Shown piece after piece: positions 46,298-57,904 of a stretch of 64,000 nt of DNA; position 1 is the first letter of the stretch; each line of letters begins with the position of its first letter. This DNA comes from Aquanectria penicillioides. Taxonomy: Eukaryota; Ascomycota; Sordariomycetes; Hypocreales; Nectriaceae. The DNA lies in assembly GCA_003415625.1 (NCBI GenBank), contig PYIU01000003.1, positions 7,068,001 to 7,132,000 on the forward strand. The letters run 5' to 3'. The translations under genes and the position numbers were made by a program. The notes beneath the pieces were generated by a model that worked only from the letters and a program-made list of their open reading frames with translations, was not told the origin of the DNA and did not search any database.

Positions 46298-48463
46298 ATG
46301 ACAGCGTACGCACTTCAAAGCGACCGTGAAACAGAGCGAGGCACCAAGCGAAGGTTCCGCTTCTGGGTCGACTACAACGACGAGGTTAGACACTTGGTGG
46401 AGATCGACTATGTAAGGGCCCGCAACTAGTGGCCGTCACTGCGGCACGCGCAATCCGCATCGTTCCTCCTACTAACACGGCCTAGGCATCCCGGGAACGA
46501 GAAAAGCAGATCACCAAGATTGTCAATGACGGCGGATTCAAGATTAGAATCTTCTTCGTCGCCGCATCTGGGTTCCTGGCCTCTTCATACAGTCTGTTTG
46601 CTGTTGATATTCTTTCAATTGCTCTCTTCTATGTGTATCCCCCATGTGGGAGACTCGGCCACGACCCGGGCCTCGTAATCGACGAACTCACGCTCGCCGG
46701 AACCATCCTGGGAATGCTTCTCATGGGCCATTTGGCCGATAGGTCTGGAAGAAAGAAATGGTATGGAGCAGAGCTAACTGTCTTAATCATCGCGACAATG
46801 GGCGTCGTCCAATCATCCGAGGGCTACATGCTACGCTCCAACGAGGGCTACCGGAGCTCCATGGATATTTATTCCTGGATATCTTGGTGGCGCCTATTTC
46901 TAGGATTTGGAATTGGTGCAGAAGTGAGTATCAGAAAAGAATCAATGTCAGTTGCAGATCCAATCTAACCTCCCTCAGTATCCGCTCAGCTCCATCATCA
47001 CTGCAGAGTGGGCATCAACAGAGTCTAGAGGCACCATGCTTGCAGCAGTCTTTTCTATGCAATCGGTGGGCCGCGTATTATCATATGCCGTCACTGTCGG
47101 CGCCCTGAGGATTACAAGAAAGAACTGGGACTTGGTAGGGGACGCAGCATCCCCAAACATGCCTCTAGTTATAGACCGGGTTTGGCGATGGACTGTTGGA
47201 ATTGCGCTCATCCCAGCCGCAATTGCTATTGTCCTTCGTCTTACAATACCTGAGACCCCCAGATTCTATGCTGGAATCATGAAAGATGCCCGAAAGGGTG
47301 TTCAGAACGCCATGAGGCTCTACGGCCGCAACAAAAACATCCGAGAAACGAACATGGAGCATGCCGAGTCAATACGAGAAGCCGACGAAAATGATGAGCC
47401 TTGGTTCGACTGGTACAAGGCTGCCTGGAAGTACTTGTCTGGACCGAAACAAGGATGGAAACCCCTTTTCATCATATCTCTTCTTTGGGCAATTCTGGAT
47501 ATTCCTTGGTACGGATTGACAATGGACTTGAGCAGCACACTAGCTACATTGATCCATGTTCCAGTCTCCAATGGCTCCGGGTATGAGCTGCACACCTTTC
47601 GACGAGATACGACCTCTAACGGGACATGCGACACTACGCTGTGGAACAAAGACTTTTGGAACAAGAACAATACCATTTCTCACATGATCGAGCAAAACGC
47701 ATTCAGATCGATTGTGATAGTATCCGTCGCCTCTCTAGTCGGCAGCATTGGTTCCATCATCATCATAGATTTCTTCCGCAGGAAGATCATTCTCATGGCA
47801 ACATTTTTTACCATCAGTATCCTGCTAGCAATTACGGGCGGAACCCTCCTCAGATCAAAGCCAGACGAGCCACATACCGCGTCAATAATTTGCTACGCTA
47901 TCCTTCAATTCGTCTTCAACCTGGGTCCGAATACCTTGATCTTTGTGCTCGCTGCAGAAATATTCCCAACTGCCTATCGAGGCACTTTCAACGGCATCGC
48001 GGCAGCATCTGGAAAACTTGGAGCCGTCCTAATTCGCGGGGTTATCGCAGCTACCAACAGCAATGAGCGCAGCCTGGGTATCAGACTTCTCGCCCTGATA
48101 CCGCTAATGCTGTTATCTGCGTGGATTTCTTGGTATCTGCCAGATGTCCAAATCGTGCCAAAATCACCATCGGACACCGCAACTTTAGAGGAGCAGCGTG
48201 GCTCGAATGGTCGGCCCCCGATGCCACTCCAACCTCCTGCCAGGACCAATTTCGAGCCTCCAACGCCAGATGGAATCTCTGAGGTTTCTTCAGACATATC
48301 TTATGAAGCAGCTCCGGCACCACAACTCAGGCGTGCTAACTACCATCTATTCAGTAGGTTGAAGAATATCCCACTTGAAGAAATCGCTCCAAATCCAGCA
48401 TGGGATCAGAGAAACAGCACAGTTCGAAGGGCAAGTGAGGGAGTACTTACCCATGAAGAATGA
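46298..48463 (+). CDS. MFS phosphate:H+ symporter-like transporter (PHO84/PHS family)
   Basis: Three exons (46298-46411, 46486-46923, 46979-48463) with introns of 74 and 55 nt (GTAAGG...CCTAG, GTGAGT...CTCAG) give 678 residues. A charged N-terminal tail precedes 12 predicted helices. PHS-family features are visible: SGFLASSYSLFAVDI in helix 1, the MFS motif-A GHLADRSGRKKWYG, GFGIGAEYPLSSIITAEW, SESRGT-like STESRGTML, the long central loop after PETPRFY, LDIPWYGLTMD, and FPTAYRGTFNGIAAASGKLG near helix 11. These identify an inorganic-phosphate or glycerophosphodiester/phosphate-type symporter in the plasma membrane. The C-terminal tail of about 110 residues is longer than in PHO84 and is Pro/Ser-rich. 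It sits in the AT-rich segment between pseudogenes but is intact. Substrate specificity is not resolvable. Confidence 0.87.
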
Positions 48464-51354
48464 TGGATTATATCGTATTAACTACTTGTCAAACTTATCT
48501 AGTCTATTAAGTAGGCACACGCTTGGAGTAGAAGCAATGAACCTTTATTATTTAGTGTAAGAGAGACTTTGTGTCATCTTTCTTTCAGCGTGAACGGAGC
48601 CGAAGAATGGAAATAGGATCTAAATTAAATTATTCTCTGATGCACAAGAGCATGTATATATATAATAATAATAATATAGAGGGAAAAAAACCAATGGAAG
48701 TCTACTTCCCCAATGATCAGCATAGACCAGAGTCCACTTCACATTGCCCTAATAGTATCGCCTTCTCGCCAACTCTGGCGGGTTTTAAGAATATACGAGA
48801 AAGACTCACGTGGTAGAAAAGAGATATACGACATAAAAACTGTCTTAATAGCCGCTCTTCACTATCGAATTAGACAGTGGTGGGACATTATTGCTCGAAC
48901 ATGATCGTGCAAGGCAATCCTCATTGGCAAACCAGACCAAGACTAACTCATTAGCATAGATCAAAGCCATTAAGGCCAGGAGAAAATCACTCGGGAGAAT
49001 ATTTGACACTGAATCATTACGCTGACGCTACTTGAGAGACGGTGACCTGTCAAACCAGTTGGGTGAAGCTTAGCATTATCGTACAAAGCTATTGGTGCAA
49101 GTCGGTCGCGATTCGGCAGTATCACCAGCAAGCCCCTCACCGAATACCCGCTGAGGATTCGAAATAAGGGTTCCTTGTCTTGGACAGGAAAGTGAGGGGT
49201 CCAATGCCTGGCTCTGGAATGTGGCGGACCCCATTGAGGAGCCCACGGACCTGACTACTGTTAGCTGTTAGTGCAACACCTTGGACCACGACAGTGAGAG
49301 ATAAGGGAACAGCCTTGAAAATAGTGCTTCCACGACGACGTTTAGACCCATTATTAGACAAGCCATGGGGCGAGAAAGGCGTGTTGACGTTAAAGTTCGG
49401 ATGCTCCGTGTGTACCAAATTCCTCGGTCATGCCTAGGCTTGCTACTGATAGAACTGGGTTTGAGAGAGCAGGGAACAACTAGTGACAAAGTACCATGAT
49501 TGGGAAGCATGTATTGGGATAATTACGACCTGTAGAGACTTGAAAGCCTAGAATACAATGAACAAAGGGTGGCAACAGGCAGGAAGTGCCCCTCACGAGA
49601 GAAGTGAGAGGAGTTTGCGCGTTTTGGGTTCTGAAAGGTGAACCGAGTGGAGTTGCCGGGGCAGGGCTATACGATTTGGATCTGCAGGATTGGGAACTGA
49701 GAGGAGAAGTCTCTGGTTTAAAGGTGATGGTGAATGTCTGGACTTACGATTTTCCTGGATAAGGTTTATTGGCAGCCCGAGGGAACTTGATTAAGGCTGT
49801 GGCGTACAGTTAAAGCCGCTTGTTTCCTGGACTGAGGATACCGAGCTTATAGCAATAGAGAAATCTCGGCCAGTTAAAATAGTCGAAAGCAGGACTAATT
49901 TGTCCACCTGAAGATTCTCGATCCGAGAAAATGCATGTGTGGGATGGGTCACGATTGTGTGCAGTCTATCGTGGAGTTTGGGTCTCATTCCACGAACCCG
50001 ACCTAGGAATATCTAAATGTGACCATCTGGTCCAATGTTGAGATACATACCGGAATTATCTGCGCCTGCATGCCATCCCTTCGTCTGCTTATTGACAAAA
50101 TATTCCTCAAGTTACTCAGCACAACACACGGGTCGTCCACTGGAGACTCAAGACGAAATGAACTTCAAGGGAGTACTGTCAGCAGGGAATTCGAAATGAG
50201 GGAAACCGCCCATGCAGCAACTGCGTACGTCATCAAGAAGCCAAGAGGAGTTGTATATCCAGAAGACAATGGTTTCAGTGGTGAGATGTAGTTGCTTAAG
50301 AAACGGAACATGATGAACGAAATTCAAGGACTCGTATATCATAGGTGAAAACGAGAGAAACAAAAAAGCGAAGTATAGACCTTTTTTTTCTTTACTTTAT
50401 CATCGGTTCGTAACTTCTTGTCCACCGTGACAAGGAATCTCGGGCAAGACAATTGTTCTCTGAGGGTCATAAGATTGAATATTAAACAAATTTCCTATGG
50501 TGCCCCGACGTCAAGCTCCCACTCAACAACTCCTAGCATGTTTTCGGTCATTTATATGCTGTCAACAGTGTGCTATAGATTGAAGATCTAGAATTGGACA
50601 TACCACCACAATAGACACACTTGACAGAGTATGACGTATGGTCCTATTGACAGTAAGCTAAATTGCTCCAGCAGGTATTTTGAAACAAAAAGAATGACGT
50701 TTCAACTCAATATGCATAAAGCTCTTCGATCTCTATCTACAGAGGATAGTATCGTAGAGGTTTCCGCGGACTTACCGTTCTATACAAGATCAGAAATAAT
50801 TAGCAGATCATGGAAATGCAAATGAATCTTACACTGGATGCAGGTGTGCACCAATAGTGAGAAAATTTCGATCCGGACTCAAGCCGCCATAGTACTCTCG
50901 CACCGTGAGATGGGCTTTATCGCCAACACGATTCGTATCCACAGTCACTTCAGAGGTGAGATAAAACAGTTTGAGGCTAAATTCAAAATTCATGCAAAAG
51001 CTCAAAGTAATAACAAAGGGAATATATCGTTTAAAAGAGCGTCTGATGTTGTTCCTCCTTTTTAGCACCGACCATGGCTGCAAGTGCACATGACCATCGG
51101 TACCAATCGATTCGAGCCAGCGAATTTGGAGGCATTAAATGTGGTAACCGAGACTGTTACTGGACCATAGTTCAGTTACAATCCGGAACCAAGCAAAGGC
51201 TCATCGAAAACATCTGAAGTGAGTTCCTGTGACGGCCTGTCTTCTCGGGCATTGCTTTCCAGGGAAAATGAATCATAGTATCGCATACTTAATTCATTTT
51301 AATAAGCGCATTGTAAACAGGGGACACGATAATGTGCCACGGCGCGTATCCCAA
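48464..51354. other. AT-rich gene-poor stretch
   Basis: About 2.9 kb. No gene is supported; open frames on both strands are short and unspliced. A TATATATAATAATAATAATA repeat lies at 48654-48675. Some sequence around 49140-49510 stays open in two overlapping minus-strand frames, without recognisable protein similarity. It may be eroded mobile DNA. Confidence 0.45.
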
Positions 51355-51720
51355 CCAATTCATAACATAGCAGCATACCATTGAGTCAACTCGGGCGCGA
51401 TATTCGAGATGACTCACAACCCTCTCAGACCCTCCTCCTTCTCTCCACTCCCTTGAAGATCTTCCTGAGAAGCACTATGATAAAAGAGTTCTACGGGATG
51501 GCATTGATGCGGAGGCAGCTCAGAACCCAAACGCACAAGTTTGGGGTTTGAAATACCTCAGGATTAGCAAAAGAAATAAATAGGGAACCTGGGAAGTCCG
51601 ACAGTTGGTGTTAAGGGCTCCCAGGTATAAGAGAGAAGGAGGGGGTCTGAGAGGATTGTGAGTCATCTCGAATATCGCGCCCGAGTTGACTCAATGTATG
51701 CTGCTATGTTATGAACTTGG
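51355..51720. mobile_element. MITE/foldback-like element with about 90-bp terminal inverted repeats
   Basis: The left arm (51355-51445) and the right arm (51628-51720) are inverted copies of each other: CCAATTCATAACATAGCAGC at the left end matches the reverse complement of the right end apart from a 1-nt gap, and identity continues through GTCAACTCGGGCGCGATATT and beyond. There are only a few differences over about 90 bases. The internal part is about 180 bases and has no coding capacity. No clear target-site duplication was found. The size and long arms fit a non-autonomous foldback/MITE-type DNA element. It ends about 115 bases downstream of the zinc-finger gene stop. Confidence 0.88.
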
Positions 51721-51835
51721 AGGATTGGCTCTGGTAGCAACTCTTCAACTGCCACGTCAATGCTGCATTGGCATGATTTTGAGGATTGGCATTGTAAAAA
51801 AACGGTCGTATTCTCGTTCGATTAGTATAGTTGGG

Positions 51836-52686
51836 TTATCTTTTCGGAGGTCGTCCAGTCCTTTTTGTGTGATTCGCCTTATGGTGCTGTATGAATCGCC
51901 CAGCGTCGAAAAATGATTCTCCGCAATAGCATTTAGATGGGGCGGTCGGAGTTGCTGGGCAGGATTTGAGATGGCGTTTTAGAAAGTCATCCCAGCGCTT
52001 GACCGCTTTACCACAATGGCATGTGTACTTGCAATCCTGTCTCGAAAGAGCCTTGCAGGACTGCTCTCGATGACGAAGACGACTATTTGTATCCGCAAAA
52101 TCTTCAGTACATCCCTCTTGGCCCGGTTGTGCACACGGAACCCGGGAGCAACGAAGAGTACCATCTGGTCTTCTTCGACTATTGTGACGCCTATTTATAA
52201 GATAAATGGTTAAATAATGTAGATAGAATAGAAAGAGGTTTTAACTCACTGAAGGCTTTCGGCATTGAACTCGTTGCCACATTGAGAGCAACTGAGCCAT
52301 GTTGGCCTATCGTTCATCATTACTGGAGGCGTATCCTGAGAAGACGACGAAATTGAATTAGGGTTGTTATTGAGGGGCTCATAGCTCGTGTAGCTAGGTA
52401 AAGTACCCAAACTAACGCCATTGGACGAGGATGATTCAAACGAGTAATCATAGAGCGAGTCGAAATGAGAATAGGACACACTGTTGGAAGACAGCAGAGG
52501 CAAGGACAGTTGGCCCACGAAAGTAAACTCTGAAGTCTCCAGGCCAAAATCGGTTGAATGTCCGACAGACAGATCATTATTTGCATCAAGACTTTGGGTG
52601 TTGAGCAAATTGGATTCACTTTCGAACCCAGGCTGAGTTAAACGATGGCCATTATGTTGGCTTTGAATGGGGCTTACGCGGAACTC
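51836..52686 (-). CDS. Zinc-finger protein with mixed C2H2-type fingers (5' end unresolved)
   Basis: Two exons can be joined: up to 52250, and 52190-51836, across a 59-nt intron (GTGAGT...AATAG). The upstream frame is open back to a stop at 52687-52689 and lacks an ATG, so a 5' exon is missing or eroded. The first 120 residues are Ser/Asn-rich. Then come CSQCGNEFNAESLQRH (a finger split by the intron), a Cys-rich RCSRVPC...GCTEDFADTNSRLRH block, YTCHCGKAVKRWDDFLKRH with a following Cys, and KCYCGESFFDAGRFIQHH with a last His. The fingers use unusual C-x-C spacing. The end, TGRPPKR, is an AT-hook-like basic motif. A DNA-binding role is likely by family; targets are unknown. It is one of few readable genes in this AT-rich segment. 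Confidence 0.7.
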
Positions 52687-52689
52687 TTA

Positions 52690-53902
52690 TTGGTTCCGCG
52701 CCGGTTTTCAGATGAATGCGAGATCCCGAACAGTAAGAAGACCTGTAGCATTTAGCTAGCTACAGGCCCTCTCTCCTCCCCAAGCTTCGTTGTACGAGCT
52801 ATGGATAGCGAGATGAGTTGTTGAAAACTTCAAGGGTGCTGTGATGATGTCAATGACTGGGTGAAACTAGAATCAATTCTAATGCTATCGGCAACTCACA
52901 GTATGTATTATCTCAATGCCCTCGCAACTGGAACCGATGAGAAAGCAGGCCCCCAGATTGGAATGGAAAGGAGAAAGAAACCAGTTCGTTGAGGAGGGGG
53001 AGACCGAGGATTATATCTTTACGGGGCAGCAATGGGCGTGTTTTCTGAGCCTATGAAACATCACGCAGTGACATTTAGTTTGTGCTACCCAATCAATGAC
53101 TGGAAAGGTAGGTGGGCTGATGCAACCCCGAGGAAAGTGGCGGAGCTGGTTCAGGGTGATCGAGCGGCAAGTTGATGATCTACATTGGGCCAATACAACT
53201 CGCCACAATTAGCCCTCGTCAAATAGAGCTCTGGAGATCAATTTAGCTTGACACAATTCAATTGATTGTTAGTTCTACAGTCCTCCGAGTTCCTAGAGAG
53301 AGGCTGTCTTCCTGGACCCTTCAATGTTCACACAACATAAGAGCGCTATCAAAGTGAGAGCCGAGTCGAGCTAGGGGGGTACCAGGCGCTCTCCGGCCAG
53401 ATTCTGCCTCCAATCGTTTCTTCATGCACTGCCGGTATTGCCTTAGTAACCTTCGACCCCACTCTCAAAATTTGCCGGTAAGTTTTGATATCCAAATGGT
53501 TATTTGGACCTCGGACGGACAATTTTTGTAGCCAGTGACGGGAGCTCGTGTTGCAGCCTTGTTAATTCAACCCCGCCTTGCCATGTTGCATTCAAGCAAG
53601 CTATAGAATGCATCGGAAAGTTCAGGCGGTGAGATAACGAATGACTTGGAGCTCAGAACAAAATTATAGGCAAACAGTGTCAAATTTAATCATGATCTAA
53701 CTGTGGCCGCATCAAGCCGTCCCATCCATGCTATTTTGAAGTGGGCAATTACCAGTTGAACTTCCATCACGCAAGGGATTCTAAGCCAAGGTTGAGTCTA
53801 GATTCCTTCCAGGTGATCTGGTTTAGCCTTGACTTCACATTCTGCTTCATGCCCAACGTTGCTCCTCATAATTATCATCTGACAAAGAAAATATTCAAAC
53901 TA
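52690..53902. other. Intergenic region between two minus-strand genes
   Basis: AT-rich, no supported gene. It should contain the missing 5' exon and promoter of the zinc-finger gene in its first few hundred bases. A small ATG-led frame (near 52760 on the minus strand) does not join the main frame in phase. Confidence 0.4.
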
Positions 53903-54927
53903 TCAATCAAGCTCGTAGCCCTCTGTTCCCTCATCAGATCTCTTGATGGAGAGGGTTTGCAAATCAATACCTTCTAAAACCCTAACATTAATGGGCTGCA
54001 TATTCATGTTCTTGTGGTATACTGCCATAACTTGCTCACGCCTCTCAGGTGGCACCTTGTCAAAAATGGACAGAGGTGGGCCATACACGTTGCTAAAGAC
54101 GTGGACACCGCAAGTCGAACAATATGTGCTCCCTCCAAACTTACGTCCATAGAAATACTCAAAAACATTGTCTTTTCCATGGATTCTTACCTGGCCTCGT
54201 GTAGCGTAAACTCCAATGTATGCTGCCTAGTAGTGGCAAGAGGTCAGTGGTCGAAAACCTGACTAGACGAGAGCCTTTAAAGACTCACTCGAACGCATGA
54301 ACTGCAGTTATCTTCTTTGATCTCTTGCTCTGTAAGTGGGACAAGGAGCTCGACTTGGACTTTTTGGCAATGGCATGAGCCCACATGCAACGCGGGTGCT
54401 TCAGAGGGGGAAGCCTGGATTGGAAGAGGTTTCCAGTCATCCGCTGTTTCGATAGTCTTGATAGTTGATCTGTCGAACAATTAGAAGGCCAAGATCTAAC
54501 TTTGAGCATTTATTGGATGTTCGGATTCCGTACTCTAGTTGAAATGGATTGATCTCTCGAATGGTCCGTAAGTTGATTCCAAATTGCCCACCCAAAGGAC
54601 CGACAAGATGTTCACCAACAATACCAGTACCACAGTAATCACAAAACTATCGTAGTAGCCAAATTAGCATCAAACAAACTCGTAAAAAGAAAAAAACTTC
54701 GTCCTTACCTTGTCTTGTAACGCAGCAGAGCGATACTCCTTTAGATGACCGTCATCTCTCACCACTTTGAACGCCCCTGGTGGAGGAACGAACCAGAGAT
54801 AACCCTTTTTTGAGCAGAGGCTGCAGGAACATGAAACAACTTCTTCGATGCTAGGAACAGAGAGCTCAAAGCGGTAGCGACCGCAGTGGCAATTCCCATG
54901 ATACGTCGTCTGCTGCTCAGTCGCCAT
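53903..54927 (-). CDS. Double GFA/CENP-V-type zinc-binding domain protein
   Basis: Four exons (54927-54709, 54646-54534, 54469-54289, 54226-53903) with introns of 62, 64 and 62 nt give an uninterrupted 278-residue protein. The start is the ATG giving MATEQQTTYHGNCHCG. The first GFA domain has NCHCGRYRFEL, VVSCSCSLCSKKGYLWF and FCDYCGTGIVGEH. The second has GSCHCQKVQVELLVP, NCSSCVRAAY and STYCSTCGVHVFSN. All the Cys pairs of both zinc-binding beta-tent folds appear to be present. The family is named after glutathione-dependent formaldehyde-activating enzymes, but most fungal members have no proven activity. The two-domain form is common in ascomycetes. The function is therefore only 'GFA-like'. 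Confidence 0.88.
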
Positions 54928-55599
54928 GGTTGTTTTGTTTGCGGGGTGGTTCAAAGGTCCAGTTGAAAACAGCCCAATGAGGCAGGTGCCGAAGAAAGAG
55001 ATTCATAAACGAGTGTATTTAAAGATAAGAACAGTCGTCAGCGGAACGGAGAAAATCATTACCGAAAGAAAAGAGGATGCACGGAGGATGGCATCGTCAA
55101 AAGGACCAGTTGATGGTTTCGATAAGTGGGCCATAGGCACAGGTGCCGGTTTCCCGTACGCGAGGCCGAAAATGGTTTGATCTGTGCCTATTCAGAGGCG
55201 AATATGGCCGCGAGGAACTTGCAGGATTTGTGAATTCACCTACACCATTCCGAGCCAGGTTTAATTCTTTGGTTTAGTCTGGCGGAAGTCCTCTCTGTCA
55301 CGTTGAGCTATAGCGGTAAAATCAAGGTATTGATAGTTGTTGGGGACAACACACCGTATTTCAAAGGTGTTCCATGCGGTGCTGTAGAATTAATTCTGTT
55401 CATATTTTCTCTATCTCTATTTATACATGGCAATTTGGGACGTACAGAAAACCCTATTTATCCTAACAAGACTATAATGAAACAAAACCCCAGAGAAATC
55501 AAGACCCAGACGTTCGTCTTCTTTACGAACACGAAAAATTAATACCAGCTCTGAGTTCCAACGCCAAAAGTCCTGTACTGGCCTTTCCTTCCTCGCTAT
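54928..55599. other. Promoter region of the GFA gene and 3' flank of the next
   Basis: No gene seen. The sequence is AT-rich and lies upstream of the GFA-like gene. A/T-rich sequence at 55390-55560 probably belongs to the 3' flank of the gene that ends at 55600. Confidence 0.45.
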
Positions 55600-57190
55600 T
55601 CACCCTCTCTGGCCAGCCACCCCGTTCGCAAACATCATAGCCCTCGCCACGATCTTGGCATCGCGATAGTGCTCATTGTACCCAGGGTCTAACCCGTGCT
55701 TGCGCATGAAGTTGTCCACGCTCCCGAAGCTGGCCTGGACCCACCGAAGCTCGGGCAGCGAAAATACAACTTGCCCCGTAGATATCACCGCGGCTGGGTC
55801 ATGTCTGGCCATTTGTTGTACATTATTGAATGGAGGGGCTCCCCGGCCGACGGGGGCCTCTAGATTTGCGAGCCGTTCCTTGCTCATGCGAAGCCGCAGG
55901 ATAGCTCGGCATTCGGTTCGGTGTTTCTCGTTAAAAAAGTCGAGGCCGCAGTATTTCACAAATGCGAATTCGGTCCCATAGTGATTCTCCAGCCACGTCC
56001 GTTCCAGTTGGGATATTGGCGGCTGATATCCAGGCCAGGCGTTGGCTGATCTTTGAGGATTCTCGGGTTTGTCAATCGTTTCATTGATTTCGCTGCTGTC
56101 CATGCCGCTGCTCGTGCCCGAAAGAATGCTGTCGTTCTGGTCACTCGCAAGACCCTGCAGTCCATAAGAATAGGCCTCGTTCGCTGCGCTCCGAGTATTT
56201 GGATCCAATGCAGTGGACATATTCCCATCATCCTCATAGGATCTAGACATCCAACTCGCTACGTGGTCTTCATGGGGTGTGGGGTCGAGGCTTCGGCGGA
56301 CAAGCCTGTCGTGCCCTTGAAGAGGCTCCCCAGCCCTTGCCTCATCTTGTTCATCTTGGCTAATCAAAGCCCGAACCACCTTGCAAGTCTGTATTCGAGC
56401 TCCCTCCGTCTCTGAATTTAGGCCATAGAGAGAGGCAAATCTCGCTTGGTCTCCGAACGTGTTCACTACCCACATTCTCTCGTGTATGCTGAGGGGTCGC
56501 AAACCAAGTTCAGCAGGATTAGGCTTAGGCTGCAGGGCCTCGAGCCTTTCGTTCTGTGAGGGTTCCCAGATGATGGGAAGAAGGGTGTAAGGTACATATG
56601 GCGAAAATGGCGAAGGACCAACTTGTGGGCCACGGGGTGGCCCGCTGAGCCGGATCTGCAAGTAGTCGGACAAGGTCTTTACCGACTCAAGAAAAGCAAT
56701 ATTCTGTCCCTCAGAATCAACAAAATACTGGATATCTGCAGTCTCATTCGAAAGACAGTCGTCCTCATAATGGTTCAGCCGTCGTTTCTTGTTGACTCTG
56801 ATACTATGATCTCGCAATATGTCAACTCCAACCACATTGCAGGGCATCTGAGGAACGTGAAGGACATTTTTTAGGACAAGCTCGGCATGGCCAGCCGGGC
56901 CAGGTGGCCCATAGCCGTTCTTAGATGGGCTGCGCCTTGTGGGCAGGGTGACACTGCCGACGCCGATGACTTGCAGGTCTTCCCCGTGGGCGTCCTCAAT
57001 GGAGGAGTTGTAGAAGGCGTAGTCATCGCCAAACCAGGAGCGATCTTTTGCGAGACTGAAAAAAAAACCTGCTGTTAGAAAGTCGTGGACACATTTCTCA
57101 TCAAATGGGAGGCACGTACTGGACTGGGGAAGAATCCAAGTAAATCCAATGCGGACACGGCAAGGAGTTGGCGGAGGTTTGCTGTGCCAT
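55600..57190 (-). CDS. Ty1/copia protease-like domain protein (possibly domesticated)
   Basis: Exon 1 (57190-57120) and exon 2 (57055-55600), with a 64-nt intron (GTACGT...TTTCAG), give 508 residues. The start is MAQQTSANSLPCPHW. The splice produces IYLDSSPVHLAKDRSWFGDD, then IGVGSVTLP and LVLKNVLHVPQMPCNVVGVD. This order (D-S-x, a short H-x-x-x-D-R-S-W-F step, G-x-G-x-V, and L-x-N-V-L-H-V-P) is that of the aspartic protease/beta-barrel region of copia-type Pol. The rest of Pol (integrase, reverse transcriptase) is absent. The active-site triad reads D-S-S, not D-S/T-G, so proteolysis is doubtful. The long C-terminal part has three repeated modules around ERMWVVNTFGDQARFASLYGL, RTWLENHYGTEFAFVKYCGL and RWVQASFGSVDNFMRKHGL. 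Intact frame and a spliced intron favour a host gene. Confidence 0.78.
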
Positions 57191-57904
57191 GACTGCGCAT
57201 AAATAACCCGAGAGCTGAATCCAATATCACACCAACTCGGGAAAGTTTTCTCCAAGTCGGGGACCACTGCACCCAGGATAACAGGGCGTTGGCCTTGGTG
57301 TTGGCTGTTGTTGTTCTGATGGAAATGAGACCTCAAATTAGGGGATGCCTGTCGGCCGAACCTCGGGTAATGAAACCACAAATTGCCCTGCTAAAAAGAG
57401 ACAAATAAAAATCATCGCCTGCACTGTCTGCGCCGAATTATTTCATGGAATTAGGAGGGTTGGGAAAACGAGCAAAGAGAAAACGGCATTTCTATAGCCT
57501 TCTGAGCCTCCTGCCTTTTCAGGACATGTGTCCCTTCATGGAAAGGTAATGGCCTAATGGCATCTCGGAAACTAGCGTAGCACAAGGGTTCAGACAAGCA
57601 TGTGCACAGTGTAAGGCAAGTCATACATCTTCATTAGAAATCCACCATCTTAACATCTTAACGCCTCCTAAATCCAGTCCTGGTTTGTTTCGTGTCATTA
57701 TGCCGGTTACAACTCCTCGCGCCAAGGGTATCAGCGCCATGAATGCCAGAGCCCGCCTGTCGCCTATGTCCAAGTCTTTCCATCTCCTGCCCCAACTGCT
57801 CAATTTCATGCTCAGCGCTGCAAGTCATGATGCTCCGTTGAGAATGTCTCGTATCGGGTTATCCAACATGAAATAGACACCAATCCTAAATATAATCTTT
57901 ACAG
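57191..57904. other. Intergenic region
   Basis: These 0.7 kb lie between two minus-strand genes. No gene is supported. The copia-like gene promoter should lie in the first half. Confidence 0.45.

Noticed and set aside
49137..49510. Possible transposase or retroelement fragment
   Set aside because: Two overlapping frames are open but contain no catalytic or zinc-knuckle motif that I can recognise.
57056..57119. Reading the copia-like gene as one exon through 57056-57119
   Set aside because: The read-through frame is open but replaces the LDSSPVHLAKDRSWF motif with a Phe/Cys-rich insertion. Canonical GTACGT and TTTCAG signals and the restored motif favour splicing.
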